This document shows positions 42,216-52,459 of a DNA stretch of 64,000 nt, one piece after another. This stretch comes from Kordia sp965224175 (GTDB lineage Bacteria; Bacteroidota; Bacteroidia; Flavobacteriales; Flavobacteriaceae). A program made the translations under genes and the position numbers. Below the pieces are notes generated by a model. That model saw nothing but the letters and a program-made list of their open reading frames with translations. It was not told the DNA's origin and did no database searches. Position 1 is the stretch's first letter; each line of letters begins with the position of its first letter. The stretch is from NCBI RefSeq assembly GCF_965224175.1, contig NZ_OZ245041.1, positions 992,001 through 1,056,000 of the forward strand, read 5' to 3'.

Positions 42216-44283
42216 TGATATAGATATACGTAGAGTAAATCTCGGAACATGTTTTAACGCACGTACACGAGAGATTAAGTTTAACTCACAAGGGTTTGAC
42301 ATAGAAAAATTGGCAGGCAATAAACTTATTAGAACGAATCGAGGAGATTTAGAATTTCATTTAACAGCTTCTTCAGATAATGATTCTAAATATCAAAATG
42401 ATTTTTTTGGAACACATGCCAAGGCAGAGTTTGGTTTATTAAAATCTAAAGTAGGAGTCGGTTTCAGTATGCAAAAAAGCAGTAGCAAACTAACAGAAGT
42501 ATCAACTATAAACTGTAAATTAAGTAATAAAATTGTAGGTCAGAATATAGAGCTTTTGAATTTAGATCCACATTCTTTAAAAGATTACTACAACTGTCTT
42601 ATGCCTGGTGTAAAGAGAGCTTATGAAGCATTAATGAATGAAACCGACTTATTGGAAAAATTAAAACTACATAATGAATTCATAGAAGCTTATGGTACAG
42701 GTTTCATTTCTCGATTATTTCTTGAGTCCGGAGCAATTGCTAATATAATCATCAAACGTAATAGTGAAAGTACTTCTAGTAGTAAAAAATATGGTATCAC
42801 AGCTGCTGCTTCCTTTAAAGGAGCTGGAGTTTCTAATGCTAACGAATTTGGTAAAACAATACAGAAAGGAGGTATTGAAGGCTCATTAGAAATCCATCAA
42901 AAAGTAGTACCACATGATTCTCCAGCACAAGAATGGATTACAGAAGTTGTCAAAACATTTACTGGAGAAGGCGTTAAAATTCTAACTGAATCTACTACAT
43001 TTTCTAAATTACCAAAAGTAACTTATCCTAAGTTAGAACCTTTTCCTAAAAAAGACGCTAAAAAAGAAGAACCTCCAAAGAATAAAGGTGGAGAATTAGA
43101 TGATAAGCTTAAGCAAAAGATTATGAAAACGGAAGATCCTGATTTTACGGGAAACTGGGATGAATGGATCAAGAAAAGGAAAGAAGAACAAAAAAAAGAA
43201 ACTGATTTAAAAAATGTTATTAGTGAAACTGAAGAAATAGAAGAACAACGTATTTTTAGTAAAACTTCAGATTCAAATTTCATAGATTTTTTTAAACCAA
43301 ATACAGAGCATTATAGCATTACTGATTTAAGCACAGATCATATAAAAGGATATGCGCCTACTGATTTTGTATACACACCATGGAGCACAATTTTTCCTGA
43401 CATCAATAGTATCAGTGCTATTCTTGGTAAAGACATGAATATTTCAAAAGTTCTGATGTTTCACATGTCTAGAATTCAATTTTCTCAGTTTTTACAATTT
43501 GCAGATATCGCATTAAGAGATATAGGAAATCATCCAGAAAAAACGACAAAAGAAGATTTAAACAGATATAATAAATGCTTAGATACGTATACAAGAAGTT
43601 TACGTAATAAAGTTCATATAAAAGATTGGTTTAATAAACAAAACTATAGTACAGCTATTAAAGCTTTTAAGTTCAGTTTAGTAGAATCTAAATTAAAAAT
43701 AGTCAATTACGAACTTTTTTATCAATATTATAACTACATAGCTCAATGTCCATTTGGTATGATTTTACATCATTACAAAACAAGAAGAGATGCTCGTGGC
43801 AATATTAGGTATTTTGCTGATAAAGACATGGTTCTTACTAAGATAGAATTAGATGAACATACAGGGAAGCAAATACCATATTTTGAAAAAATTATTGATA
43901 AACACAAACAAATAGAAAAGGCGCTAAGAATATATTTACTGCCGAGTTATAATAAATATAAAAGTGTTGTGTTTGATTTATGTTTCTACTATGACTCTAA
44001 AAATGTTTGTGAAAAGAGTAGATTTATAAAATTAGACGAACTCAAAATTAATTCTAGTGTGTATTATAAATCTAGAATTACCGAAATAGATCTTCTAAAA
44101 ACGAAGAAAAGGTTTCCTAATAAATTTATTTTTGATAATAAACTATCTCTCGAACCAACACATATTGGTTTTAAAAATGTTGATTTTCCTAATTTGAAAA
44201 TTCCAGGGCCATATCCTATGTTTGAAAATTTCCCCTTCGACTTAGCAGGCGATTACAGTAAGTTAGACGAACGATTGTTATAG
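42208..44283 (+). CDS. MACPF-like protein
   Basis: A 691-residue protein with no signal peptide. Residues ~15-240 read like a MACPF (perforin) domain: ...NEFIEAYGTGFISRLFLESG (YGTGF at 162-166 stands for the signature Y-G-T-H-[FY]), then AIANIIIKRNSE, Ala/Ser/Gly-rich strands YGITAAASFKGAGVSNANEF and GGIEGSLEIHQKVVP, as in the MACPF beta-sheet. The rest (~255-691) contains a charged Lys/Glu linker (KKDAKKEEPPKNKGGELDDK) and a helical C-terminal domain I do not recognise. Absence of a signal fits delivery by lysis or a contractile machine; pore-forming function is inference from the fold. Confidence 0.6.
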   Translation: MSNDIDIRRVNLGTCFNARTREIKFNSQGFDIEKLAGNKLIRTNRGDLEFHLTASSDNDSKYQNDFFGTHAKAEFGLLKSKVGVGFSMQKSSSKLTEVSTINCKLSNKIVGQNIELLNLDPHSLKDYYNCLMPGVKRAYEALMNETDLLEKLKLHNEFIEAYGTGFISRLFLESGAIANIIIKRNSESTSSSKKYGITAAASFKGAGVSNANEFGKTIQKGGIEGSLEIHQKVVPHDSPAQEWITEVVKTFTGEGVKILTESTTFSKLPKVTYPKLEPFPKKDAKKEEPPKNKGGELDDKLKQKIMKTEDPDFTGNWDEWIKKRKEEQKKETDLKNVISETEEIEEQRIFSKTSDSNFIDFFKPNTEHYSITDLSTDHIKGYAPTDFVYTPWSTIFPDINSISAILGKDMNISKVLMFHMSRIQFSQFLQFADIALRDIGNHPEKTTKEDLNRYNKCLDTYTRSLRNKVHIKDWFNKQNYSTAIKAFKFSLVESKLKIVNYELFYQYYNYIAQCPFGMILHHYKTRRDARGNIRYFADKDMVLTKIELDEHTGKQIPYFEKIIDKHKQIEKALRIYLLPSYNKYKSVVFDLCFYYDSKNVCEKSRFIKLDELKINSSVYYKSRITEIDLLKTKKRFPNKFIFDNKLSLEPTHIGFKNVDFPNLKIPGPYPMFENFPFDLAGDYSKLDERLL

Positions 44284-44290
44284 ATTATAT

Positions 44291-44328
44291 AGTATCGTAG
44301 AGAAATTTAAAGTATCTACGGTACTTTT
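44291..44328. terminator. Bidirectional terminator
   Basis: AGTATCGTAGA (44291-44301) pairs with TCTACGGTACT (44315-44325), one G-T pair, T run following. It separates the convergent MACPF and yifB genes. Confidence 0.8.
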
Positions 44329-44335
44329 ATTTATA

Positions 44336-45874
44336 TTACCCTAACCAACCTTCTCTATCAAGACTTCTGTATTGAATAGCTTCTGCTATATGATCCGGTA
44401 AGATATTTTTTTGTTGTTCTAAATCGGCAATGGTTCTTGCTACTTTTAAAATTCGATCATATGCTCTAGCAGACAAATTTAAGCGTTCCATAGCAGTTTT
44501 GAGCAAGTTGAGCGCTTCTGCATTTAATTTACAGTACTTTCGAATTTGTTTTGTGTTCATTTGTGCATTGTAATGTAATATTTCAGATTCCTTGAAACGT
44601 TCAGTTTGCACTTCTCTTGCTTTGATGACGCGTTTACGAATAATTGCACTTGTTTCTCCTTTTCGTTCTTCGGAAAGCTTCTCAAAAGGAACTGGCGTAA
44701 CTTCTATGTGAATGTCTATTCTATCTAGTAAAGGCCCTGAAATTTTCCCCATGTATCGCTGCATTTCTAAAGGTGATGAAGCCATCGGTGAATTTGGATC
44801 ATTGAAAAATCCGCTTGGACTTGGATTCATACTTGCTACCAACATGAAACTACTTGGATACGTAATGGTAAAACGCGCTCTAGAAATGGTGACTTCTCTG
44901 TCTTCTAAAGGTTGTCGCATGACTTCTAGTACACTTCGTTTAAATTCTGGTAATTCGTCCAAAAATAAAACTCCATTATGCGCCAACGAGATTTCCCCGG
45001 GTTGCGGATAACTTCCACCGCCGACCAGAGCGACGTCACTTATGGTATGATGCGGATTTCGAAACGGTCGTTCGGCAATTAAACCTGACTTGTCTTTTAC
45101 ATTTCCGACAACTGAATGAATTTTGGTTGTCTCTAAAGCTTCATATAAGGTTAATGGCGGTAAAATAGAAGGCAATCGTTTGGCAAGCATTGTTTTTCCT
45201 GAGCCTGGTGGGCCAATCAGGATAATATTATGTCCGCCAGCTGCTGCGATTTCCATACAACGTTTTATACTTTCTTGTCCTTTTACATCAGAGAAATCAA
45301 ATTCAGGAAATGCTAGATTCTTTAAAAATTCGGCGCGTGTATCAATAATAGTTTGCGTTAGTGGTTCACCATGATCAAAGAAATTAATGACTTGTTTGAT
45401 ACTTTCTACTCCATATACTTCTAAATTGTTTACTACTGCTGCTTCTTTAGCGTTTTGCGATGGTAAGATGAATCCTTTAAAACCTTCTTCGCGTGCTTTG
45501 ATTGCTATTGGTAATACTCCATTGATCGGTTGCAAACTTCCATCCAAAGACAATTCGCCCATAATCAGATATTTTTCAAGATTTTCTGATTGTATTTGAT
45601 TCGACGCAGCAAGAATACCAATCGCTAAAGTTAAATCGTAGGCACTTCCTTCTTTCCGTAAATCGGCAGGCGCCATATTGATTGTAATTTTCTTTCCAGG
45701 AATTTTATAACCGTTGTTTTGTAATGCTGAAGCAATACGGTAATTACTTTCTCTAATAGCGTTATCGGGCAAACCAACCAAGTGATAACCTATTCCTTTA
45801 GCAATATTTACTTCTACAGTAATGGTAGTAGCTTCAATACCAAAAACGGCACTTCCGTAGACTTTTTTGAGCAT
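44336..45874 (-). CDS. YifB/ComM family Mg chelatase-like AAA+ ATPase
   Basis: A 512-residue cytosolic ATPase. N-terminal Lon-S5-like domain (VYGSAVFGIEATTITVEVNI, MAPADLRKEGSAYDLTLAIG), AAA+ core with Walker A GPPGSGKTMLAKRLP, FRNPHHTISDVALVGGG, Walker B NGVLFLDELPEF, and the C-terminal Mg_chelatase_C region (LNLSARAYDRILKVARTIADL). ComM homologues are replicative-type helicases that assist branch migration during natural transformation. Length and motifs are complete. Confidence 0.95.
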   Translation of the reverse strand: MLKKVYGSAVFGIEATTITVEVNIAKGIGYHLVGLPDNAIRESNYRIASALQNNGYKIPGKKITINMAPADLRKEGSAYDLTLAIGILAASNQIQSENLEKYLIMGELSLDGSLQPINGVLPIAIKAREEGFKGFILPSQNAKEAAVVNNLEVYGVESIKQVINFFDHGEPLTQTIIDTRAEFLKNLAFPEFDFSDVKGQESIKRCMEIAAAGGHNIILIGPPGSGKTMLAKRLPSILPPLTLYEALETTKIHSVVGNVKDKSGLIAERPFRNPHHTISDVALVGGGSYPQPGEISLAHNGVLFLDELPEFKRSVLEVMRQPLEDREVTISRARFTITYPSSFMLVASMNPSPSGFFNDPNSPMASSPLEMQRYMGKISGPLLDRIDIHIEVTPVPFEKLSEERKGETSAIIRKRVIKAREVQTERFKESEILHYNAQMNTKQIRKYCKLNAEALNLLKTAMERLNLSARAYDRILKVARTIADLEQQKNILPDHIAEAIQYRSLDREGWLG

Positions 45875-45975
45875 TTTATTGATGTGTTTTTAATAAAACT
45901 ATCATATTACAAGCAAGAATCCTAGAATGATTTCGTAAGCGTTATATATTTTGTATAAGCGTATTGTTTTAAAAA

Positions 45976-46013
45976 GAAAAATCCTTGTTTTTTAAGTAAA
46001 ACAAGGATTTTTG
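45976..46013 (-). terminator. Terminator of the large peptidase gene
   Basis: AAAATCCTTGTTTT (45977-45990) pairs with AAAACAAGGATTTT around TTAAGT, 20 bases past the stop of the peptidase (minus strand). A and T runs on both sides could let it work in both directions. Confidence 0.82.
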
Positions 46014-46033
46014 ATGTGTTTATATTTGTGTAT

Positions 46034-49000
46034 TTACTTTTTGATGACTTTTATATTATCTAAATAAGTACCATCTTCAAAGTTTAATTTCATGATATAT
46101 ACGGCTTCTCTATAATTTTGAAAATCTATAGTTCCTGATAAGTTATTTACTTTTTGAGTCACTACTAATCTTCCTAAGAAATCGTATACTTGAACATTTT
46201 TGATCATTTTTCTAGCAGATACATATAATTCTGATGCTACAGGATTAGGATAGTATACTACATTTTCTCTTAAAGTTTCTTCTTCTATTCCTAAAGTAAC
46301 ACACATAATTTCTGCGTCCCATCCACTACCTGTAACACTAGAGTCTGATGTAAAGACAAATGTTAAAGCTCCAGATGGATCTGTTGATTCTACTGTTCCT
46401 GGCGAATTGGATCCGTTACCAGTAAATAATAATGGGTATGTAGCATCTGGACCATTATAAATTGATAAGTAATCACAGCAGTTTTCTAATTGGAAACTAT
46501 GGAATGTTGCTCTTATTATGTCTCCATCATTTTCAGGGAAAATTGTTTCTGTCCAGTTTTCACCATTTTGATAATTACCAGTAGCTCCTCCAGAATCATA
46601 GAAACGATCTCCTGAACAATAATTAAATGGCGTTTCAAAAGTTCCTGCTGTAGCACTTGAGTTACCATCAGTACAAATTGCTTTTATGTATACATCATAT
46701 GCTGTCCCAGAATCTAAACCTGTAAAGGTATAAGGATTATCTACGGTAATTGTTCCCATTCCTGTTGGTGAAGTTCCTGTTGGTACAATTTCTACTTCCC
46801 AACTTGTCGATGTTCCTGTTTCTGTCCAACCAATTGTAAGTGATGATGCTGTTACAGCTTGTAATTGTAAGTTACTAGGTGAATTTGAACAAGCTGGCAA
46901 TTCATCAATAGAAATATCATCTATTAAAATATCATTATTGTAAGGTTGTGATGAACTATTTTCTGTAATGGTATAACGAACTTGTATTTCATTAGGTAAA
47001 TTATATGTGCTTAAATCATATATAAATGTTTCCCATCCATTGTTTGCAGTAGCTCCTTGTAAATTTAGAAGCTCAATCCATTGTGTTCCGTCATTTACTT
47101 CTACAGAAAGTGTGTTGTAGAAGTTACCAGACGAATTGTAACTAAACACAGAGAATTCTAATGCAGGCGTCGTTAAATTTGTAATATCTATTGTATTTGT
47201 TGTTAACGTACTTATTTGATTTAGTCCATTTGGAGATGAACCATCAATCCAAGCATAGTTTGTTCCTCCACTAGGCGTATGATCGCCAGCATTACTAGCT
47301 GCGTATGCCGCATTTGTATTAAAATTCCAGCCTTCACTTCCAGACTCAATCCAGCAATTTGGCGTTGTGTTACTAGGGAAAGTTTCCAAGAATGGTGCTA
47401 TTATAGCTGTACAAGTTGTTGAAAATCCGCTTGCATTGATCCAGTCAGAAGTACCATCAGTACAAATTCCTCGTAGATATACATCATACGCTGTGATTGG
47501 GTCTAATCCTGTAAACGTATATGGATTATCAGTGGTTACAGTTCCTGTTCCAGTTGGAGCAGTTCCAGTTGGTACAATTTCTAATTCCCAGCTTGTTGCT
47601 GAACCAGTTTCTGTCCAGCCAACAGTAAGTGTTGATGATGTTGCTGATAATAATTGTAAATCTAGCTGTGTATTTGGACATGCCGGTAATTCATCAATAG
47701 AAATATCGTCTATCAAAATATCATTATCATAAGGATTTGAAGGACTATTTTCTGTGATTGTGTAACGAACTTGTATTTCGTTAGGTAAACTATATGTACT
47801 TAAATCATATGTAAATGTTTGCCATCCATTATTCGCAGTAGCTCCTTGTAGGTTTAATAATTCTACCCATTGTGCACCATCATTGATTTCTACAGAAAGT
47901 GTGTTGTAAAAATTACCCGATGAGTTATAGCTAAATACTGAAAATTCTAATGCAGGATTAGTTAAACTTGAAATATCAATTAAACTAGTGGTCAATGTAC
48001 TGATTTGATTTGGTCCATTTGGAGATGAACCATCAATCCAAGCATAGTTTGTTCCTCCGCCGGGCGTATGATCTCCAGCATTAGCAGCAGCATATGCAGC
48101 GTTTGTATTAAACAACCAACTCTCGCTTCCAGATTCTACCCAACAATTTGGTGTTGTATTGCTAGAGAATGTTTCTAAGAATGGAGCTGCTATTGCTGCA
48201 CATGTTGTAGATAATGAATTTACATTTATCCAATCTGAAGAACCTCCTGTACAAAGAGATCTTAGATATACATCATATAAAGTATTGGACGTTAACCCTG
48301 TAAAAGTGTAAGGATTATTTGTAGTTACAATTCCTGTTCCTGTTGGAGCTGTTCCAGTTGGCACAATTTCTAATTCCCAACTTGTTGATGTTCCAGTTTC
48401 TGTCCAGCCTACTGTTAGTGTTGTTTCTGCTGCAGATAGTAACTGTAAGTCTGTTGGTATATTTGAACAAGCAGGTTGTGTTTCACAAATAATCGATGCA
48501 TTCCAACCAGAACCCGTAACACTGCTATCTGATGTAAACACAAAAGTTAAAGCTCCACTAATATCTGTAGATACTACGGTTCCTGGTGAATTACCACCAT
48601 TTCCATTAAACAATAAAGGATACGTTGCATCTGGACCATTGTAAATTGATAAGAAATCACAGCAATTTTCTAACTGAAAACTATTAAACACTGCTCTTAT
48701 TCGATCTCCTGTATTTTCAGGGTAAATAGTTTCTGTCCAGTTTTCACCATTTTGGTAGTTTCCAGAAACTCCTCCTGAATCATAAAAATGATCTCCTGAA
48801 CAATAATCAGGTGATGTACAGAATTCGTATGGTCCTCTCCAGTTACTTAAACCAACATCGCATTGACTTCTTACATAGAAATCATAACAAGTATCAGAAC
48901 TTAAGCCTGTAAAACTAGGGTTCATTGTATTCACTATAGTTCCTGTTCCCGTTGGCGTGTCACCTTGTGGAACATATTCTATTTCCCATCCGCTTGCATT

Positions 49001-51259
49001 TGAATTTATAATTTCTAGAGTTATAGAAGATGAAGCTGCAGACTGAATTATTAAATCTGTGTTACTAGCACAAGCCGTAGAAAAACTATATACTGTTGAA
49101 AAGTTACCATCTCCACATGAGTTTATTGGTTTTACTCTCCAGAAATACTGACTACCTTCAGCTAAGTTTTGAGCTTCATATTCGCTTGTTGCTACTGTAG
49201 TGTCTTCTATTATGTTTGTAAAAGCTGCTTCTGTCGCTATCTGAATTTGATACGAACTAGCATTTGTGATCGCTTGCCAAGTAAATACAAGTGGAATTTC
49301 TAAGGAATCTTGTGTATCTGTAGGTGACGTCAATGTAACATTTTCTGTTAATCCATCATAGATGTTTAGCGTAACAGGATAGTCATAAGTAGCTTCTGTA
49401 GATACTCCTCTTACAGTAAGATCATATGAGCCAGTAGCAACTGTTGAGATTCCAGATAACTGAAGACTAAATGTATTTTCACTTGTAACTGTTACTGGAG
49501 AAAACGTAGCATTTAATCCTGCTGGAGCTCCTAAAAGTGAAAGTTGTACATCATCATTTGCCGTGATTGATCTGAAAAAGTCAAAGTCAGCTGTTAATGT
49601 ATCATCTGTATTACATACTTCTAAATTATCTGAGTTTTGAGATTCAAACCAAAAATCATTTTTAGAAACACCTGTTATGATCAAAGAATACGCTTGTTGA
49701 TTGTTTACTAGGTTTCCTTTGTGAGTCACTACAAATTCATAACTTCCTGTTGGATTGTCAATTTGTATTTTTTCTACATTATCAACAATATTATCTCCTG
49801 TTGTTGCCGCAGCAGTAGGATTATTAATATCTAGTTTCCAAGGGAAAATTTCCGTACCGTTTTTAAAAACTCTAACATCTAAATCATTTACTAATACTGG
49901 TGTAGCATCGTCAATAGTACTTGAAGGCAATGTACCTACAGGATCTGTCCAACAGATGGTTACTTTTATAGGTTCTGTACCTAATGCTGTATAGTTGATT
50001 GAATATGTTTCATTTTGTTGCAGCGTATTTTCATCCATAATGGCGAAAAAATCTTTATCTCTAATTATTACCGCTGAAGCTTCTGCGTTAATTAATCCCC
50101 AACCAAATCTATAATCTGGTCCTGGATCAGTTCCAGCTTCATCAGCAGTATGAATCATCAGTGCTCTTAAAGTAGCCGCTCTCATGTATTCATTATATAA
50201 TTCGTTGTGGTATTGCTGTAAAAGTAATAGTGTCCCATTTACAGAAGGTGAAGCCATAGAAGTTCCAGAAATTGTATCGTAACTTGTATTACTGTTATCA
50301 AAAGCTGAAAATGTATTTACTCCTTTAGCTGAGATATCTGGTTTTATTCTTCCATCATCTGTTGATCCCCAACTACTAAATGAAGACATGAGTACACTTC
50401 CTGGTCCTGTATAATTTATTACTTCTGAAACGGCAGCAACAGTGATTCCGTTTTTAGCCATCGCATGTCCAAGTAGCAAGTCATAGCCATTTTTGGAAGT
50501 ATTATAACCTCTACCACGTGAGTTTCCTGCTGCACATACAAATTGAAAGTAAGGTGCATTGAACATGATATCATCAAATGCTTGTGCATCATCTTCGTAT
50601 TTCCCCCACTGATTGATTGATACAAAAGCAGGATTTGGTCCGTAAGAATGATTTGATAATAATAAACCATTACTTGCAGCAGTTGATACTTCTGATACAT
50701 CATTATTCCAATCGTATGAATGTCCACTAGCCATAAATGCCATACCGCGCGCAAGTCCGTTTTGAACTTGATCAGTTCCTATTACAGTTCCGGCAACGTG
50801 CGTAGCGTGATAATGTGAAGAAGTAGCACCATCCATAACTGTCATTCTTCCAGAGAAAAGTTCGTGAGTTGGCAATGCTTGTCCAGCATCCCAAATTCCT
50901 GAAATCATGTTTTCTCCATGAACATCAAGTCCTAAACTTCCTCCTGTGTAGAGTGTATTTGCTCTCGACGTGATTCCTGCGCCTTCATTATATGTTTGAT
51001 GATAAATTGGTCTGTTGTCTCTAGATACTCCTACTAATTCAGAATACGTTCCGTCTCTGTCAATACGGTATTCCCAATTATTTTTTGTAGCAATAGCTAA
51101 AAGATCACTCTTAGTGTACTTACTTTTATATTTTTCCGCAATTTTTAATAATTCACTACTATTGTTTTGTTTTTTTAACTTCTGTCTTTCTTGCTCTGTC
51201 TGACTAAACAGTTGAAGTGTGAATATCAATAGTAGAATTGATAGTAATTTTTTTTTCAT
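46034..51259 (-). CDS. T9SS-secreted S8 (subtilisin) protease with FN3/CUB/jelly-roll repeats
   Basis: A 1741-residue secreted protease. Signal peptide 1-19. Peptidase S8 domain ~100-400 with Asp124 (GIWDAG), His151 (HATHVAGT), oxyanion Asn246 (AAGN) and Ser334 (GTSMAS): complete. A C-terminal propeptidase-like/P-domain-type beta region follows (~405-545). Then FN3 units alternate with others: FN3, CUB (SGDHFYDSGG, ENCCDFLSIYNGPD), FN3, jelly-roll, FN3, jelly-roll, FN3, CUB. The two jelly-rolls and two CUBs are near-identical pairs. The last ~75 residues (NPVASELYVSARKMIKNVQV, YDFLGRLVVTQ) are the T9SS sorting domain. It likely degrades algal or host protein outside the cell. Confidence 0.93.
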   Translation of the reverse strand: MKKKLLSILLLIFTLQLFSQTEQERQKLKKQNNSSELLKIAEKYKSKYTKSDLLAIATKNNWEYRIDRDGTYSELVGVSRDNRPIYHQTYNEGAGITSRANTLYTGGSLGLDVHGENMISGIWDAGQALPTHELFSGRMTVMDGATSSHYHATHVAGTVIGTDQVQNGLARGMAFMASGHSYDWNNDVSEVSTAASNGLLLSNHSYGPNPAFVSINQWGKYEDDAQAFDDIMFNAPYFQFVCAAGNSRGRGYNTSKNGYDLLLGHAMAKNGITVAAVSEVINYTGPGSVLMSSFSSWGSTDDGRIKPDISAKGVNTFSAFDNSNTSYDTISGTSMASPSVNGTLLLLQQYHNELYNEYMRAATLRALMIHTADEAGTDPGPDYRFGWGLINAEASAVIIRDKDFFAIMDENTLQQNETYSINYTALGTEPIKVTICWTDPVGTLPSSTIDDATPVLVNDLDVRVFKNGTEIFPWKLDINNPTAAATTGDNIVDNVEKIQIDNPTGSYEFVVTHKGNLVNNQQAYSLIITGVSKNDFWFESQNSDNLEVCNTDDTLTADFDFFRSITANDDVQLSLLGAPAGLNATFSPVTVTSENTFSLQLSGISTVATGSYDLTVRGVSTEATYDYPVTLNIYDGLTENVTLTSPTDTQDSLEIPLVFTWQAITNASSYQIQIATEAAFTNIIEDTTVATSEYEAQNLAEGSQYFWRVKPINSCGDGNFSTVYSFSTACASNTDLIIQSAASSSITLEIINSNASGWEIEYVPQGDTPTGTGTIVNTMNPSFTGLSSDTCYDFYVRSQCDVGLSNWRGPYEFCTSPDYCSGDHFYDSGGVSGNYQNGENWTETIYPENTGDRIRAVFNSFQLENCCDFLSIYNGPDATYPLLFNGNGGNSPGTVVSTDISGALTFVFTSDSSVTGSGWNASIICETQPACSNIPTDLQLLSAAETTLTVGWTETGTSTSWELEIVPTGTAPTGTGIVTTNNPYTFTGLTSNTLYDVYLRSLCTGGSSDWINVNSLSTTCAAIAAPFLETFSSNTTPNCWVESGSESWLFNTNAAYAAANAGDHTPGGGTNYAWIDGSSPNGPNQISTLTTSLIDISSLTNPALEFSVFSYNSSGNFYNTLSVEINDGAQWVELLNLQGATANNGWQTFTYDLSTYSLPNEIQVRYTITENSPSNPYDNDILIDDISIDELPACPNTQLDLQLLSATSSTLTVGWTETGSATSWELEIVPTGTAPTGTGTVTTDNPYTFTGLDPITAYDVYLRGICTDGTSDWINASGFSTTCTAIIAPFLETFPSNTTPNCWIESGSEGWNFNTNAAYAASNAGDHTPSGGTNYAWIDGSSPNGLNQISTLTTNTIDITNLTTPALEFSVFSYNSSGNFYNTLSVEVNDGTQWIELLNLQGATANNGWETFIYDLSTYNLPNEIQVRYTITENSSSQPYNNDILIDDISIDELPACSNSPSNLQLQAVTASSLTIGWTETGTSTSWEVEIVPTGTSPTGMGTITVDNPYTFTGLDSGTAYDVYIKAICTDGNSSATAGTFETPFNYCSGDRFYDSGGATGNYQNGENWTETIFPENDGDIIRATFHSFQLENCCDYLSIYNGPDATYPLLFTGNGSNSPGTVESTDPSGALTFVFTSDSSVTGSGWDAEIMCVTLGIEEETLRENVVYYPNPVASELYVSARKMIKNVQVYDFLGRLVVTQKVNNLSGTIDFQNYREAVYIMKLNFEDGTYLDNIKVIKK

Positions 51260-51661
51260 AGTTTTTAATCGGTTTTAATAATTACATGCTTTTTTTGTAA
51301 GTATCGATTGCAAAATTCTTGGGTATGAATTGATTTTTTTGAATAAATTTATTTTCAAAAATACAATGCGAGATTTACGTTTTGGTAACTCCTTTTGTGG
51401 CTTTTAGCAATTGTAATATGGGGAAATAGTATTTATAAATATAGATAACTATATACTACAAATAATATAAAACGTTTATGTTTTATACATTCAGGACTTA
51501 AAAGTATGTTTTTTTTTACAAGTTTCCTAAAATGATTCCATTAGGATTTAAAATTTTGTAGGAGCGTTTATTGTTTTTTATTAAAATCTCCACAAAACCG
51601 TGTTTTTCAACAGAATTGACCTGTTTTGAAATTAAGGAATGCTAAGTTTATTACTAGATTT
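51260..51661. other. 400-base intergenic stretch, no gene seen
   Basis: Very AT-rich, frames broken on both strands. CAAAAATA at ~51355-51362 (TATTTTTG on the minus strand) could be the -7 box of the protease promoter, ~95 bases before its ATG, but no clear -33 box is present. Confidence 0.4.
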
Positions 51662-52315
51662 TTATTTAGAAACAAACTTTCCAGAATCAATATCATAACT
51701 AACTGAAATTTCATGCATGTTATCCGTAAATCTCAGAGCCGTTTTTGGAGATGTAATTGTTGTCACAACAGTATTACTTCTTATTTGAGATTGTAACCAA
51801 ATATACACCGTTGAATATGGTGTCATAGTCGCTGTACTTCCTAATAATACTGGTGCTGCTGAAACAGCATTTCCTTTTATATTCATTCCATTGATGTTAG
51901 CATCTTGAAAAAGTCCAAGTGTCATAATTCGTTTTTTTGAGTTCTCAGTTTCAGGAATGGTTCCTTCAGAGTAATTATTTGTAAGCGTATAAAAACCTTT
52001 AGTTCCTCCACTCAAAGGTCCATCAATGGTAGCGTTGCTTTCCAACTTATAAAGTTTACCCATTGATGCACCAATCGGTATAAATGCTAGTTGATTCAAT
52101 TCTGCTCCACTTTTCAATTCGCTCGTAGAGGCATAAATTCCATAGTTTTCTTCCCAAGTTATCGTATTTGCATTAAAAGGTTTAAACACTTGCCAAGCTA
52201 CATTTGGATCATTTCCATTAATAGATGGTTTTGAAATGATTACATTGGCTCCTGTTTCATAAATAGCGCGCAATTCATTATCGGAAAAGAAAATTTGTAA
52301 TTTATATGTTGACAT
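51662..52315 (-). CDS. Hypothetical protein of unknown function
   Basis: A 217-residue soluble protein, no signal. Begins MSTYKLQIFFSDNELRAIYETG, then NVAWQVFKPFNANTITWEEN, YGIYASTS. The run of short strands and the FKPFNANTITWEENYGIY block suggest a beta-sandwich, possibly a lectin- or actinoporin-like fold, which I cannot support further. It is monocistronic. Confidence 0.72.
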   Translation of the reverse strand: MSTYKLQIFFSDNELRAIYETGANVIISKPSINGNDPNVAWQVFKPFNANTITWEENYGIYASTSELKSGAELNQLAFIPIGASMGKLYKLESNATIDGPLSGGTKGFYTLTNNYSEGTIPETENSKKRIMTLGLFQDANINGMNIKGNAVSAAPVLLGSTATMTPYSTVYIWLQSQIRSNTVVTTITSPKTALRFTDNMHEISVSYDIDSGKFVSK

Positions 52316-52411
52316 AGATATTCTTTATTTAATTTAACTCTTATTATTTTGAAGATTTTTCAAACATACCTAATTATTAATTCTTACATAAGTTACAATT
52401 ATTTTTCTTTT

Positions 52412-52449
52412 AAAAAAAGCCTCAATCTGGTATCAGATTGAAGCTTTAC
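52412..52449 (-). terminator. Terminator after hidden small ORF
   Basis: TCAATCTG (52422-52429) and CAGATTGA (52434-52441) pair, extended by GC/AGCTT ends; a T run follows on the minus strand. Nothing annotated reads into it except the 31-residue frame at 52460-52555, which ends 11 bases before. Confidence 0.75.
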
Positions 52450-52459
52450 CTATTACTAG

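Noticed and set aside
46310..48800. CRISPR-like or satellite repeats
   Set aside because: Repeats are hundreds of bases long, in frame, and encode duplicated CUB and jelly-roll domains.
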